64,000 nucleotides of DNA from Pseudarthrobacter sp. MM222. GTDB taxonomy: Bacteria; Actinomycetota; Actinomycetes; Actinomycetales; Micrococcaceae. Below, in pieces: positions 51,970 through 61,517 of the stretch. The stretch covers positions 248,001 through 312,000 of the forward strand of contig NZ_OX352321.1 in assembly GCF_947090775.1 (NCBI RefSeq), given 5' to 3'. Below the pieces are notes generated by a model. The model was not told where the DNA came from, made no database searches, and saw only the letters and a list, made by a program, of their open reading frames with translations. Both the position numbers and the translations under genes were made by a program. Position 1 is the stretch's first letter, and each line of letters begins with the position of its first letter.

Positions 51970-52277
51970 ACCTGTGGCTCTGGCTGCTTCTCGCCTGCCT
52001 GCTGGGTTATGCCTGGAAGCTCCTGGGCTACCTCGTCCCTGCAAGCCTGCTCCGCGATCCGCGGATGTCCCGGATTGCCGGCACCATGACCATCGGCCTG
52101 CTGGCGTCGCTGACCACCGTGAACGCCGTGGCGTCGGGTCAGGCGTTGGCGCTGGATGCCCGCCTGGGGGCGCTGGCCGCGGCCGCCGTCGCCTTGTGTT
52201 TCCGGGCGCCGTTCCTCGTGGTGGTGCTGGCGGGGGCGGGCGCCGCCGCCGGGCTGCGGCTGCTGGGCTGGAACTGA
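51966..52277 (+). CDS. azlD: AzlD-family small subunit
   Basis: The 103-residue protein has about four helices and the AzlD-like block KLLGYLVPASLLRDPRMSRI. It overlaps the azlC stop (ATGA) and forms the two-component exporter with it. The stop lies 9 nt before the convergent DUF1232 gene end. Confidence 0.9.
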   Translation: MNLWLWLLLACLLGYAWKLLGYLVPASLLRDPRMSRIAGTMTIGLLASLTTVNAVASGQALALDARLGALAAAAVALCFRAPFLVVVLAGAGAAAGLRLLGWN

Positions 52278-52286
52278 CTGCCGCCC

Positions 52287-52703
52287 CTACCGCGGGTCGC
52301 CCAGCCCGGCCAGCCGCAGGACGAGCAGCAACCCTTCGGGCGTACCCGGCCAATGCCTTTGCAGCGTGTCCGCACCGGCGCGCGCGATTACGGAGCGGAG
52401 CACCAGGGCCACGATGATGACGTCGTCGGCGTAACCGATCACCGGCACAAAATCCGGTACGAGATCGATGGGCGACAGCAGGTACGCCAGCAGCAGCGCC
52501 AGCCGGATCCGCAGTCCTACCGCCAGCGTACGGTCAGCGAGCAACCGGCGCAGTAGCCGCAGCAGATCCGGCAGGAGCCGCAGCGCGTCCTTCATGCTGA
52601 CCGTTTCAGGGTGTCTGCGCGCGTACGCCCACAGGAGCAACAGCAGGACGGCGTAGACCAGCAGTAGCCCACCAACGACGGCGGCGATCGTCTCCCAGGG
52701 CAT
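52287..52703 (-). CDS. DUF1232 (YkvA-like) membrane protein
   Basis: The 138-residue protein has an N-terminal helix (residues 5-26) and the DUF1232 core LALLLAYLLSPIDLVPDFVPVIGYADD at about residues 88-114, which is the family signature. Function is unknown. It is 5 nt from the TetR gene end on the same strand and is probably in one transcript with it. Confidence 0.88.
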   Translation of the reverse strand: MPWETIAAVVGGLLLVYAVLLLLLWAYARRHPETVSMKDALRLLPDLLRLLRRLLADRTLAVGLRIRLALLLAYLLSPIDLVPDFVPVIGYADDVIIVALVLRSVIARAGADTLQRHWPGTPEGLLLVLRLAGLGDPR

Positions 52704-52708
52704 CTGCC

Positions 52709-53341
52709 CTAGCCGAGAATGGCGTCGAAGGCGGTACCCGGCAATGGTGACTGCGGCGGCAGGGGCCGGTCGGGTCGCTCCGTGCGGATCGCGTCCTCCA
52801 CCAGGGCGACGGGGCGGCGCCAGGCATCCGATCCGGCCTCCATGGTGTCCACGGCACCGATCAACATGGCGAGCAGACGGATCAGGTCCGTCATGGAAAT
52901 GTCGCTGCGCAGGGATCCCTGGCCCTGTCCCCGCCCCAGCAGCACCGCTATGGATTCGAACAGTTCACCGGTGATGCCCGTCAGCAGTCCGCGCCGGCCC
53001 GCGACGGCGCCGAGCAGGTTGGCTTCCTCGCTGGCGACGCCCATCACCGCATTGATCACGCGAAAAAGGCCGTCCGCCGCGTCAAGGCCGGCCAGGGCGT
53101 CGTCGATGACGGGGTCAACGAGCCGCCGGAGCTGCCGGTTGAGCGCCGCCAGCACCAGTTCTTCCTTGTCCGCGAAGTTGCGGAACAGCGTGGCCGGGCC
53201 GACGCCGGCGGTGACTGCGATGGTCTGGAGCGGGACTTCCGGCCCATGCTCACGGAAACAAGTCCGGGCCGCGGTGATGATCTTGTCCACATTGCGCGCC
53301 GCGTCAGCGCGGAGCGGCCTGCCTTCTACTGCCCGGTTCAT
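52709..53341 (-). CDS. TetR-family transcriptional regulator
   Basis: The 210-residue regulator has a TetR DNA-binding domain at residues 15-62 (IITAARTCFREHG, then TIAVTAGVGPATLFRNF and KEELVLAAL) and a helical ligand-binding domain. The ATG at 53341 is chosen because the longer frame to 53713 runs through the divergent promoter. An inverted repeat 27 nt upstream may be its operator. Likely targets are itself, the DUF1232 gene and perhaps the thiamine-binding gene opposite. Confidence 0.88.
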   Translation of the reverse strand: MNRAVEGRPLRADAARNVDKIITAARTCFREHGPEVPLQTIAVTAGVGPATLFRNFADKEELVLAALNRQLRRLVDPVIDDALAGLDAADGLFRVINAVMGVASEEANLLGAVAGRRGLLTGITGELFESIAVLLGRGQGQGSLRSDISMTDLIRLLAMLIGAVDTMEAGSDAWRRPVALVEDAIRTERPDRPLPPQSPLPGTAFDAILG

Positions 53342-53367
53342 TTGCCTAGGGTAGCAACGCGAGGGTT

Positions 53368-53384
53368 GAGTAAAGCTGATACTC
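53368..53384. promoter_or_regulatory. TetR operator candidate
   Basis: GAGTA (53368-53372) and TACTC (53380-53384) form an inverted repeat with a 7-nt spacer, in the gap upstream of the TetR gene and the divergent gene at 53484. Short arms make this tentative. Confidence 0.4.
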
Positions 53385-53483
53385 GTCGGTAACAGCCAAC
53401 ATGACGGTTTCCGCGCCCAAATCGGTCCTATGACGGCCCACGACGGCCCCGGACGGCCCCGGTCCGCATGGCAGACTGGAGCC

Positions 53484-53855
53484 ATGTTGCTTGCATTCTC
53501 TGTCGCCCCTTCCGGCCGACCGCTACCCACGACGGACACGCCGGCCGTCCCCTCGATTCCCTCTGCCGGTGCGGACGAGGCCTCGGTCCACGAAGCGGTC
53601 GCGGAGGCGGTGCGGATCGTCCGGGAGTCCGGACTGCCCAACCACACTGACTCGATGTTCACCACCATCGAGGGGGAGTGGGACGAAGTCTTCGCGGTGG
53701 TGAAGCGCGCCACGGAGGCCGTGGGCCGCTACGGCAGCCGTGTCTCGCTGGTGATCAAGGCGGATATCCGCCCTGGCTACTCGGGGGAACTGACCGGCAA
53801 GCTGGAACGGCTGGAAACGGCCATCGGCGAAGCCGCGGCAACCGACCAGGACTAG
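53484..53855 (+). CDS. thiamine-binding (MTH1187/DUF77) family protein
   Basis: The 123-residue protein matches the DUF77/MTH1187 family of small cytoplasmic ferredoxin-fold proteins, some of which bind thiamine. Conserved are ASVHEAVAEAVRIVRESGLPN, TTIEGEWDEVFAVVKRA and SLVIKADIRPG. The start MLLAFSVAPSG at 53484 fits the first beta strand. No thiamine genes are adjacent, and its role is unclear. Confidence 0.85.
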   Translation: MLLAFSVAPSGRPLPTTDTPAVPSIPSAGADEASVHEAVAEAVRIVRESGLPNHTDSMFTTIEGEWDEVFAVVKRATEAVGRYGSRVSLVIKADIRPGYSGELTGKLERLETAIGEAAATDQD

Positions 53856-53936
53856 GCACAAATCCGGCCCGAAGCGACCCGCGGCTAGCACCGCCCGGAC
53901 GCTTCCGCCCGGCGCGGCGAACTGTAAGACTGGGGC

Positions 53937-54614
53937 ATGATCGAGCATCAGAGCACGGCACACTGGATCGCCGTCGAGGACTTCCTGACCGAACGTGTCG
54001 TCCGTCCGGACAGCTCGCTCGACCGCGCCGTGACGAGCGCCCTCCAAGCGGGCATGCCGCCTATCGAAGTCGCGCCCAATGCGGGCAAGCTGCTCAAGCT
54101 GCTGGTCCAGCTCTCGGGGTCCAGGCGCGTGCTGGAGATCGGCACCCTCGCCGGGTTCAGCACCATCTGGATGGCCCAGGGGCTGCCCGACGACGGCCAG
54201 CTGGTGACCTGCGAATACCTGCCCAGGCATGCCGAGGTGGCCCGCGCAAACGTCGACGATGCCGGGCTTGGCTCCAAGGTGGAGATCCGGGTTGGTGCCG
54301 CGCTGGACACGCTGCAGGCGCTAGAGGGCGAAGGTGCCGAACCGTTCGACTTCGTCTTCATCGACGCGGACAAGGAAAACGACGCGCATTATCTGGACTG
54401 GGCCATCCGGCTCGGCCGGCCCGGTACCACGGTGGTGATGGACAACGTGGTCTGGGAAGGCGCGCTGCTGGACCCGGACCTCGATCCCGTCAACGCGCCG
54501 GGTATCATCAGCGCGTTGACCATGATGGGCGAGGACCCGAGGCTGGACGGGACCGTCATCCAGACCGTGGGCTCGAAGGGCTGGGACGGCTTCGCATTGG
54601 CGCGGGTCCGCTAA
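53937..54614 (+). CDS. SAM-dependent O-methyltransferase (family 3)
   Basis: The 225-residue enzyme belongs to the cation-dependent O-methyltransferase family (catechol or caffeoyl-CoA type). VLEIGTLAGFST near residue 66 is motif I, and FDFVFIDADKEN near residue 138 holds the metal-binding Asp-Ala-Asp. VVMDNVVWEGAL is motif III, with the second metal-binding Asp-Asn. It is cytoplasmic. Substrate is probably a catechol-like phenol but cannot be set. It stands 81 nt after the DUF77 gene. Confidence 0.9.
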   Translation: MIEHQSTAHWIAVEDFLTERVVRPDSSLDRAVTSALQAGMPPIEVAPNAGKLLKLLVQLSGSRRVLEIGTLAGFSTIWMAQGLPDDGQLVTCEYLPRHAEVARANVDDAGLGSKVEIRVGAALDTLQALEGEGAEPFDFVFIDADKENDAHYLDWAIRLGRPGTTVVMDNVVWEGALLDPDLDPVNAPGIISALTMMGEDPRLDGTVIQTVGSKGWDGFALARVR

Positions 54615-54755
54615 CTGGTCCGTCAGCCCTGCTCTGCTGACCGGCCCGACCGCCCAAGTGCTCAGTATGCTTAGATTTACTGAGAGCCGCCCCGGCCGGC
54701 CGCCGCGCACGCGAACGGCACCCTACGGATTTCAGCAAGGAAAACAGGCCACCGA

Positions 54756-55874
54756 ATGAACGGAACTCCCGGCGACCAGCCGCATCTCGCCGTGGGACTC
54801 GGTTCCTCGCCGCGGGACCTGGCGTTCCTGAGCCCGCTCCTGGCCGAGGTCGGATCCGCAGTGGGGGATGTTCCGGCGTTGTTGAAGCTCGCCGAAACCG
54901 CCGAAATGACCGCCCCGAAGCCCGGCGACGGGCGGACGGCCTTCCTCTGGGAGCTCCTGGCCTCCGTTACCGCCGTCGACGTCGCGGCCGGACGGATCCT
55001 GGAACCGCATCTTGACGCCGCGGCCATCGTCGCCCAGGCCGCCAGCCCGGCGGACAGGGACGTCACGGACCGGGAAGTCACGGAGACTTCGGCTGTCGAA
55101 GGCCTCCACTCCGGGGGAGCGTGGGGCGTGTTTGCCGCCGAAGCGTCCGGGCTTCGGCTCGAAGCGGTGCAGACCGACGGCGGCGTCCGCCTCTACGGCT
55201 CGAAGCCCTGGTGCTCGCTCGCCCCGCAGCTGGACCACGCCGTACTGACCGCGTACGCGGACGGCGGCCGGGCCGCGTTCGCCATCGACCTGCACGCCGC
55301 CGGCGTGAGCTTCGCGGATCCCGAATGGACCAGCAGGGGCCTGCGTGAAATTCCCAGCGGCACCGTGCACTTCGACGGCGTATCGGCCGTGCCGCTGGGC
55401 GGTCCCGGCTGGTATTACCGGCGGCCCGGCTTTGCCTGGGGCGGCATGGGCGTGGCGGCCTGCTGGCTGGGCGGCGCCGTCGCCGTCGCCCGCGGGTTCA
55501 AGGAATCCCTGCGGACGGCGGCCGCTGCCGGCCGTGAGCCGGACCAGATCGCCCTCGCGCACCTCGGCGAGATCGACCGCACCCTCACCTCCCTGACCGG
55601 CTACCTGGCGCGGACCGCATCCAGGATCGACGGCGGGGGCCTTTCAGGCAACGGCGCCTGGAGTGAGGCCCTGCGCGTCCGCGGGCAGGTCGCCGCCGCC
55701 GTGGAACGCATCCAGACGCTGGTGAGCCAGAACCTGGGCCCCGGCCCGCTCGCATTCGATGAAGGCTACGGAAAACGCATGGCCGACCTCTCGCTGTACA
55801 TCCGCCAGCACCATGCCATGCGCGACGACGCGCAGCTGGGGGCCCTGACGCTGAAGGGAAACCACCAATGGTGA
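54756..55874 (+). CDS. acyl-CoA dehydrogenase-fold protein in glycan-type cluster
   Basis: The 372-residue protein has an acyl-CoA dehydrogenase fold: FLWELLASVTAVDVAAGRI, then EGLHSGGAWGVFAAEASGL, GSKPWCSLAPQLD and a helical C-terminus. Standard catalytic and FAD motifs are weak, so this may be a specialised or inactive relative rather than a beta-oxidation enzyme. Its stop overlaps the deacetylase-methyltransferase start by 7 nt and a glycosyltransferase follows, which ties it to that pathway. Confidence 0.82.
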   Translation: MNGTPGDQPHLAVGLGSSPRDLAFLSPLLAEVGSAVGDVPALLKLAETAEMTAPKPGDGRTAFLWELLASVTAVDVAAGRILEPHLDAAAIVAQAASPADRDVTDREVTETSAVEGLHSGGAWGVFAAEASGLRLEAVQTDGGVRLYGSKPWCSLAPQLDHAVLTAYADGGRAAFAIDLHAAGVSFADPEWTSRGLREIPSGTVHFDGVSAVPLGGPGWYYRRPGFAWGGMGVAACWLGGAVAVARGFKESLRTAAAAGREPDQIALAHLGEIDRTLTSLTGYLARTASRIDGGGLSGNGAWSEALRVRGQVAAAVERIQTLVSQNLGPGPLAFDEGYGKRMADLSLYIRQHHAMRDDAQLGALTLKGNHQW

Positions 55875-57316
55875 GCTTCACCCACCACGATCCGGGGACC
55901 GCAGAGGACGCCTGGGCGGGCAGCGGCCTGCCCGTGCTCCCGGTGCTGCCGCTGGATGAGGCGCAGCTCGCCGGGATGGCGTTCGTGATCCTCGCCGCGC
56001 ACCCCGACGACGAGTCACTCGGCGCGGGCGGGCTGATGGCCCGGCTGCACGACGTCGGCGCGGACATGCGGGTGCTGCTGTGCACGGCAGGGGAAGCCTC
56101 GCACCCCGGCTCGCCCACCACCACGCCGGAACAACTCTCCGCCGTGCGGCGGCGGGAATTCGGCGACGCCCTCGCCCGCCTCGTTCCGGAGGCTGGCTGG
56201 CAGTACCTGGGCCTGCCGGACGGAAAGCTCGCGGGCCACCGGGACGCCCTCCGCGCCGCGGTTCGGCAGGCCGTGGCGGACGCCGCTGCGGCATCCGGCC
56301 AGCCCGCCGAACGGATCATCCTCGTGGCGCCGTACCGGCACGACGGACACACCGACCACGATTCGCTCGGCTCCGTTGCCGCCGAGGTTGCCGCCTCCGG
56401 CGGCCACGGGTTGCTCGAGTACCCCATCTGGTACTGGCTGTGGGCCGAACCGACAGCACCGGAGTGGCAGTCCTGGCGGCGCCTGCCCCTGAGCCGGTCC
56501 GAGCGAGACGCCAAAGTCTCGGCCATGGGCTCCCACGCCTCGCAGGTCCAGGCCCTGTCCGGGCAGCCCGGCGATGAGGTGCTGCTCCCGCCGTCCTTCC
56601 TGCAGCACTTCGAGCGGAGCTTCGAGACCTACGCCTGGAACCGACCTGCCCCGCCTGCCGGCGCCCCCCGCGGCCCCCATGCGGCGGCGGACGCGGAGGG
56701 CATTTTCGACGTCGTCCATCAACGCAGTGACGACCCCTGGGAGTACACCACCAGCTGGTATGAACAGCGCAAACGCTCACTGACCCTGGCGGCCCTCCCG
56801 CGGCTGCGCTACGAAGCCGGGCTCGAAATCGGCTGCTCCATCGGGACCCTGAGCGTTGAGCTGGCGCAGCGGTGCGGGGCATACCTCGCCGTCGATGCCA
56901 GCTCCGCTGCCCTGGCGCACGCCGCGGAACGGCTCGCGCACCTGCCCGCTGTCCTGACCCGGCAGCTCACCGTTCCGCAGGACTGGCCTGAAGGCAGCTT
57001 CGACCTGATCGTGGTCTCGGAAATTGGCTACTACCTCGCGTCGGATGAGCTGGCGGGGCTATTCGCCAAGGTCGAGGGATCGCTGCTGCCCGGTGGAACC
57101 CTGGTTCTGTGCCACTGGCGGCACCCCATCTCCGGCTGGGAGCTCGACGGCGATGGCGTCCACGCCGCGGCGCGCAGCCAGCTGCGCTGGGCCGACCACG
57201 GACTCTACCGGGAACGCGACTTTCTCCTGGAAGTCCTTATCGCCCCGGCGAGCCCCGCCGGGAACGCCGTCGCGGAAGGCGTGCGCGAGAACGCCGCCGC
57301 GGATCCGGGCCGCTAA
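55868..57316 (+). CDS. PIG-L deacetylase fused to SAM methyltransferase
   Basis: A 482-residue fusion. Residues about 38-265 form a PIG-L/LmbE zinc deacetylase with AAHPDDESLGAGG (His45, Asp47, Asp48) and PYRHDGHTDHDS, the second metal site. Residues about 275-470 are a NodS-like class I methyltransferase with motif I LEIGCSIGTLS and VVSEIGYYLASDEL. The pair would remove an N-acetyl group from a sugar and methylate the product, or act on two intermediates. ATG 55868 lies inside the upstream gene. A glycosyltransferase starts 3 nt after its stop. Confidence 0.9.
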   Translation: MVSFTHHDPGTAEDAWAGSGLPVLPVLPLDEAQLAGMAFVILAAHPDDESLGAGGLMARLHDVGADMRVLLCTAGEASHPGSPTTTPEQLSAVRRREFGDALARLVPEAGWQYLGLPDGKLAGHRDALRAAVRQAVADAAAASGQPAERIILVAPYRHDGHTDHDSLGSVAAEVAASGGHGLLEYPIWYWLWAEPTAPEWQSWRRLPLSRSERDAKVSAMGSHASQVQALSGQPGDEVLLPPSFLQHFERSFETYAWNRPAPPAGAPRGPHAAADAEGIFDVVHQRSDDPWEYTTSWYEQRKRSLTLAALPRLRYEAGLEIGCSIGTLSVELAQRCGAYLAVDASSAALAHAAERLAHLPAVLTRQLTVPQDWPEGSFDLIVVSEIGYYLASDELAGLFAKVEGSLLPGGTLVLCHWRHPISGWELDGDGVHAAARSQLRWADHGLYRERDFLLEVLIAPASPAGNAVAEGVRENAAADPGR

Positions 57317-57319
57317 CCG

Positions 57320-58129
57320 GTGGCTGCCCTGCACCTGCCCCTGCCCCGCGGTCATGGCATTGACAAGATCGCGGTCGTTCTGCCCGCCCATAACGAAGAT
57401 GAGCACCTGGGACGCGCCCTGCACGCCGTACAGCACGCCGCCGACGAGGTGGGCCGGCGCCGGCCGGAGATAGCGGTGGGGGTGACGGTGGTCCTGGATA
57501 GCTGCACCGACGGCTCCGCCGCCCTCACTGCGGGATTCGCGGCGGCGGACCGGCGGTTCAGCGCCATAGAGGTGAGTTTTCGCAGTGCCGGCGCCAGCCG
57601 CGCGGCGGGCATCAAGGCTGCAGGTGTCGGCGGGCCTCTCCGGAGACGGCCGGGCAAACGCCGCACAACGCCGCCCTGGGCGGGCCGGATCTGGCTCGCC
57701 AACACCGACGCTGACTCCCAGGTGCCGGAGAACTGGCTGGTGCGCCAGCTGGAGTTCGCCGAGTCGGGCGCCGACGCCGTGCTGGGATCCGTGGAACCGG
57801 ATCCCGCCGGAATGGACCCGGAAGTGCTCCGGCGGTGGCTGCAGCGCCATCCCTTCGAGGAAGACCACCCGCATATCTACGGTGCGAACTTCGGGGTGCG
57901 GGCGTCGGCCTACCTCGCCGCCGGGGGCTTCCCCGTGCTGGCATCCCATGAGGACAAGACCCTGGTCCAGAGCCTGCGCAGCCGGGCCTTCACCGTCACC
58001 GCGACTGACAGCATCCGGGTGCTCACCTCGGGCCGCACCCAGGCCCGCGCACCCCACGGCTTCGGCGCCTACCTCCGGGCTCTTGGCCGGCACGCGCCCG
58101 CCGCTGCCGGCCAACCGCCGGGGGAGTGA
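57320..58129 (+). CDS. family 2 glycosyltransferase
   Basis: The 269-residue GT-A enzyme opens KIAVVLPAHNEDEHLGRAL (nucleotide binding) and has NTDADSQVPENW with the metal-binding DAD near residue 133. HEDKTLVQSLRS matches the ED motif near residue 214, a usual catalytic base. It has no membrane helix. It starts at GTG 57320, 3 nt after the deacetylase-methyltransferase stop. The product is probably a small glycoside or glycolipid; donor and acceptor are not known. Confidence 0.9.
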   Translation: MAALHLPLPRGHGIDKIAVVLPAHNEDEHLGRALHAVQHAADEVGRRRPEIAVGVTVVLDSCTDGSAALTAGFAAADRRFSAIEVSFRSAGASRAAGIKAAGVGGPLRRRPGKRRTTPPWAGRIWLANTDADSQVPENWLVRQLEFAESGADAVLGSVEPDPAGMDPEVLRRWLQRHPFEEDHPHIYGANFGVRASAYLAAGGFPVLASHEDKTLVQSLRSRAFTVTATDSIRVLTSGRTQARAPHGFGAYLRALGRHAPAAAGQPPGE

Positions 58130-58191
58130 CCGCAGCAGGACCAGTGACACCACGGTTGGGAGCCCGCCCATCCGATACCAGGAGGAATGAC

Positions 58192-59301
58192 GTGCGAAGC
58201 AGTTCAAATACAGATGGAACCAAGACTGCGCTGGTGGTTGGCGCCAGCGGGATCGCCGGATCGGCCCTGGTCGACAAGCTGGCGGATGAGGGCTGGGATG
58301 TGCTGGCAATGTCCCGCGGTGGCATCCGGCGCAGCGACGTGCGGCATGTCAGCGCGGACCTGCATTCGCTGGAAAGCCTGCGGAAAGCACTGGCCGATGA
58401 ACGGGCGAGCCACGTTTTCTACACGGCATGGGCGAGGATGAACACCGAACAGGAAAACATCGAAACCAACGCGGGCATGCTGCGGAACCTGCTCGCCAGC
58501 CTCGGCGGCCATCCGGCAAAGCACGTAGCTCTGATGACCGGGCTGAAGCACTATCTGGGCCCGTTCGAAGCGTATGCGGCGGGGAAGATGCCGGACACTC
58601 CCTTCCGCGAGAGCGAGCCGAGGCTGCCGGTGCCCAATTTCTACTACGCCCAGGAGGACGAGTTGTGGGCAGCCGCGGAGCAGCAGGGCTTCAGCTGGTC
58701 CGTGCACCGGGCGCACACGGTGATAGGTCATGCAGTGGGGAACGCCATGAACATGGGACTCACCCTCGCGGTCCAGGCATCCATCTGCAGGGAACTGGGG
58801 CAGCCATTCATCTTCCCGGGGTCCGAGACGCAATGGAACAGCCTGACGGACATGACGGACAGCGGACTGCTGGCAGACCACATGATCTGGGCGGCCACGG
58901 CGGACGAGGCGGGCGACGAGGCGTACAACATCGTCAACGGTGACATCTTCCGGTGGCGGCGGATGTGGCCCCGGCTGGCCTCCTACTTTGGCGTCGAATC
59001 CGTAGGCTACGCCGACGAACCCCGTCCGCTGGAGCACCAGATGCGTGGCAAGGAAAGTGTGTGGGCGGACATCGCCACCCGCCACGGGCTGGCCGAACCA
59101 GACCTCGCGCGCGTCGCCTCCTGGTGGCATACAGACGGCGACCTGGGCCGTAACCTCGAAGTGGTCACGGATATGAGCAAGAGCCGCCTGGCAGGCTTCA
59201 CCGGCTACCGTCGAACGGAGGACTCCTTCATACAGCTGTTCGACCGGTACCGGGCCGACCGACTGATCCCGGCCGCCGCCGGTTCCCAGCCGGGTGACTG
59301 A
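58192..59301 (+). CDS. PRISE-type SDR oxidoreductase
   Basis: The 369-residue extended SDR has a Rossmann start ALVVGASGIAGSALVD and a PRISE (progesterone 5-beta-reductase/iridoid-synthase-like) pattern: VFYTAWARM, the catalytic LMTGLKHYLGPFEAY with the family's lysine, and PVPNFYYAQED with a tyrosine. Such enzymes reduce activated enones with NADPH. GTG 58192 has a perfect AGGAGG at 58180-58185, which decides it over a GTG at 58126. It lies 62 nt after the glycosyltransferase. Confidence 0.88.
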   Translation: MRSSSNTDGTKTALVVGASGIAGSALVDKLADEGWDVLAMSRGGIRRSDVRHVSADLHSLESLRKALADERASHVFYTAWARMNTEQENIETNAGMLRNLLASLGGHPAKHVALMTGLKHYLGPFEAYAAGKMPDTPFRESEPRLPVPNFYYAQEDELWAAAEQQGFSWSVHRAHTVIGHAVGNAMNMGLTLAVQASICRELGQPFIFPGSETQWNSLTDMTDSGLLADHMIWAATADEAGDEAYNIVNGDIFRWRRMWPRLASYFGVESVGYADEPRPLEHQMRGKESVWADIATRHGLAEPDLARVASWWHTDGDLGRNLEVVTDMSKSRLAGFTGYRRTEDSFIQLFDRYRADRLIPAAAGSQPGD

Positions 59302-59386
59302 CCGCCGGCCTCCGGACTGACGCCCCGCCACCGGCGGCGGGCCCTTCAGCCCTAGCCCTCCCGCGGAGGTGGTGCCAATGTGAACC

Positions 59387-60418
59387 ATGCGGTTGAACTT
59401 CTCCGACCAGCGCCGGCTCGTGGCGGTGGGGGCCGCCATTGCGCTGGTGGCAGCGGGGCTGGTCCTGGCGCTCATCTTTGCTGCACGTCCGCCTGCCGCG
59501 GGGCCGGGGGCGCCGGCCACAACCCCTGGCAACGCCAGCTCGGTGACCTCGGGTGCGTCCGCCAGCGCGACGCCGTCGGAAACTCGAGTGCCGGACCCGA
59601 GCGGATCCGCGCCCCTTGAACCGGGGCCGGCACCACCGGCTTCGGCACCACCCGTCTCGGCGGAGCCGGTGCCCGTTCCGCCGGTACTGCCTCCCGCGCC
59701 ACCCGCCCCGGAGCCACCCGCCCCACCAGCCACCGCCCCGGAGCCTCCAGCTCCGGTGCCTCCCGCCCCCGGGGCGCCGTTTCCCGCGGCGCTCGCCGGC
59801 CGAGACCTTGAAGTCATTCCCGGTGCCGGACCGGTGGTGGCATTGACGTTCGACGCCGGAGGCAACTCCGCCGGACTTCCCAGGATCCTGCAGACTCTTG
59901 CGTCCACCGGCGTCCGCGGCACGTTCTTCCTGACCGGCAGCTGGGCCACTTCCAACCCTGCGGGAGTCGCCGCGATTGTGGCCGGCGGACACCGGCTGGG
60001 CAACCACTCGATGACGCATCCGGGCTTCACCGGACTTCCTGATGCTGCAATCGGGGACCAGCTGACCAGGGCGCAGCAGGCCATCCAGGCAGCCGGCGGC
60101 GATCCGCGGCCGTTGTTCCGGTTTCCCTTCGGCGAACGCGATGCCCGGACGATCGCCACGGTGAACAGGCTTGGCTACCTGCCGGTCCGCTGGACCGTGG
60201 ACACCCTGGGGTGGAAGGGCGCCAGCGGTGGGATCACGGCGCAGGTCGTGGCGGACCGGGTCCTCGCGCAGCTGCGACCGGGGGAGATTGTCCTGATGCA
60301 CGTCGGGTCCAACCCCAATGACGGAACCACACTCGACGCCGACGCCCTCGGCCAGATCATCACCCGGATCCGGGAGTCGGGTTACGGCTTTACCGCCCTT
60401 GATGCCCTGCTCGGGTAG
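59387..60418 (+). CDS. membrane-anchored NodB polysaccharide deacetylase
   Basis: The 343-residue protein has an N-terminal membrane anchor (residues 11-33), a Pro/Ala-rich linker of about 100 residues (wall-spanning type), and a NodB domain. Motifs are LTFDAGGN (Asp156), NHSMTHPGF (the HxxxH zinc pair), RFPFGERD and VDTLGWKG. Odd point: the usual second aspartate of TFDDG is Ala157, as in some extracellular subgroups, so metal binding may differ. It probably deacetylates peptidoglycan or another wall glycan. It overlaps the convergent alcohol dehydrogenase end by 29 nt. Confidence 0.87.
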   Translation: MRLNFSDQRRLVAVGAAIALVAAGLVLALIFAARPPAAGPGAPATTPGNASSVTSGASASATPSETRVPDPSGSAPLEPGPAPPASAPPVSAEPVPVPPVLPPAPPAPEPPAPPATAPEPPAPVPPAPGAPFPAALAGRDLEVIPGAGPVVALTFDAGGNSAGLPRILQTLASTGVRGTFFLTGSWATSNPAGVAAIVAGGHRLGNHSMTHPGFTGLPDAAIGDQLTRAQQAIQAAGGDPRPLFRFPFGERDARTIATVNRLGYLPVRWTVDTLGWKGASGGITAQVVADRVLAQLRPGEIVLMHVGSNPNDGTTLDADALGQIITRIRESGYGFTALDALLG

Positions 60419-61448
60419 CTGTTCGATCGCCGAGCAACTGGCCCGGCTCAGCCACCTGCAGCACGGCGGCACCGGTGATACGGCCCTCCTCGAGATCCAG
60501 CAGAGCCTGGTCCGCGGAGGAAAACGGGTAGGTCACGGTGGTGGGGCGCAGCGGAATCTCCGCGGCGATGCTGAAGAATTCCTCGCCGTCGGCACGGGTG
60601 TTGGCGGTGACGCTGCGGAGTTGGCGTTCCTGAAACAGTTCCCGGGCGTAGTTCAGCGGCGGGATGTCGCTCAAGTGAATGCCAGCGACCGCGAGGATAC
60701 CGCCACGGTCCAGGGCACGCAGCGCCACCGGCACCAAGCGGCCAGCGGGCGCGAAGAGGATGGCGGCGTCCAGCGGGTCCGGCGGGGCCGCCTCCGCGCC
60801 GCCGGCGAACGTAGCACCCAGCTCCAGGGCAAAACGGCGGGCGTCCTCCGACCGTGTCATAACGTAGAGGCGGGCGCCCTGGTAGAGGGCGATCTGGGCG
60901 GCCAAATGAGCTGACGCGCCGAAACCATAGATCCCCAACCGGCCTCCGATGGGCAGCTCCGCCCGGACCAGCGCGCGGTACCCGATGATGCCGGCGCAGA
61001 GCAGGGGAGCGGCCTCCTGATCCGAGAAGACGTCCGGAATACGGTAGGCGAAGTTCTCCGCCACGGTGACCAGTTCGGCATACCCGCCGTTCCGGTCCCA
61101 CCCGGTGAAGGTCGGGTTCAGACAGAGGTTTTCCCCGCCGCGCAGGCAAAACCGGCAGGAACCGCACGTCCCGCCCAGCCATGCCACGCCGACGCGCTCG
61201 CCCCGTTTAAACCTTTTGGCCCGTGGGCCGCACTGAAGGACTTCGCCGACGACTTCGTGCCCGGGAATGATCCCGTCGTGCTTCGGCGCAAGATCGCCCA
61301 CGGCCAGATGCAGATCGGTACGGCAGACCCCGCAGACCCGGACCCTCAGGAGCACTTCACCGGGACCGGGGCGGGGATCAGGGCACTCCACGGCGACCAG
61401 GGGGCCGGTCCTCATCGGTCCCGGCCGGGCCACCCGCCAAGCTCGCAC
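60390..61448 (-). CDS. zinc-dependent alcohol dehydrogenase
   Basis: The 352-residue medium-chain enzyme has both zinc sites: catalytic Cys42 (CGVCRTDLH) and His64 (PGHEVVGE), and four structural cysteines in [18 protein letters not shown]. The NAD site reads [12 protein letters not shown]. It resembles the AdhA/propanol-preferring group, oxidising primary alcohols or reducing aldehydes. It overlaps the convergent NodB gene by 29 nt. Substrate preference is not determined. Confidence 0.9.
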   Translation of the reverse strand: MRAWRVARPGPMRTGPLVAVECPDPRPGPGEVLLRVRVCGVCRTDLHLAVGDLAPKHDGIIPGHEVVGEVLQCGPRAKRFKRGERVGVAWLGGTCGSCRFCLRGGENLCLNPTFTGWDRNGGYAELVTVAENFAYRIPDVFSDQEAAPLLCAGIIGYRALVRAELPIGGRLGIYGFGASAHLAAQIALYQGARLYVMTRSEDARRFALELGATFAGGAEAAPPDPLDAAILFAPAGRLVPVALRALDRGGILAVAGIHLSDIPPLNYARELFQERQLRSVTANTRADGEEFFSIAAEIPLRPTTVTYPFSSADQALLDLEEGRITGAAVLQVAEPGQLLGDRTATRAGHQGR

Positions 61449-61517
61449 CGCGCCCTCCTCTTCTAGCGCCTTCCTTCCCTGGCAGCGGGGCCTTTAGGGA
61501 CGCGCTCGGGCCTGGTG

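Noticed and set aside
58126..58191. GTG 58126 as the start of the PRISE-type reductase
   Set aside because: It overlaps the glycosyltransferase stop in a typical way, but AGGAGG at 58180-58185 is perfectly placed for GTG 58192, and the extra 22 residues do not resemble the family.
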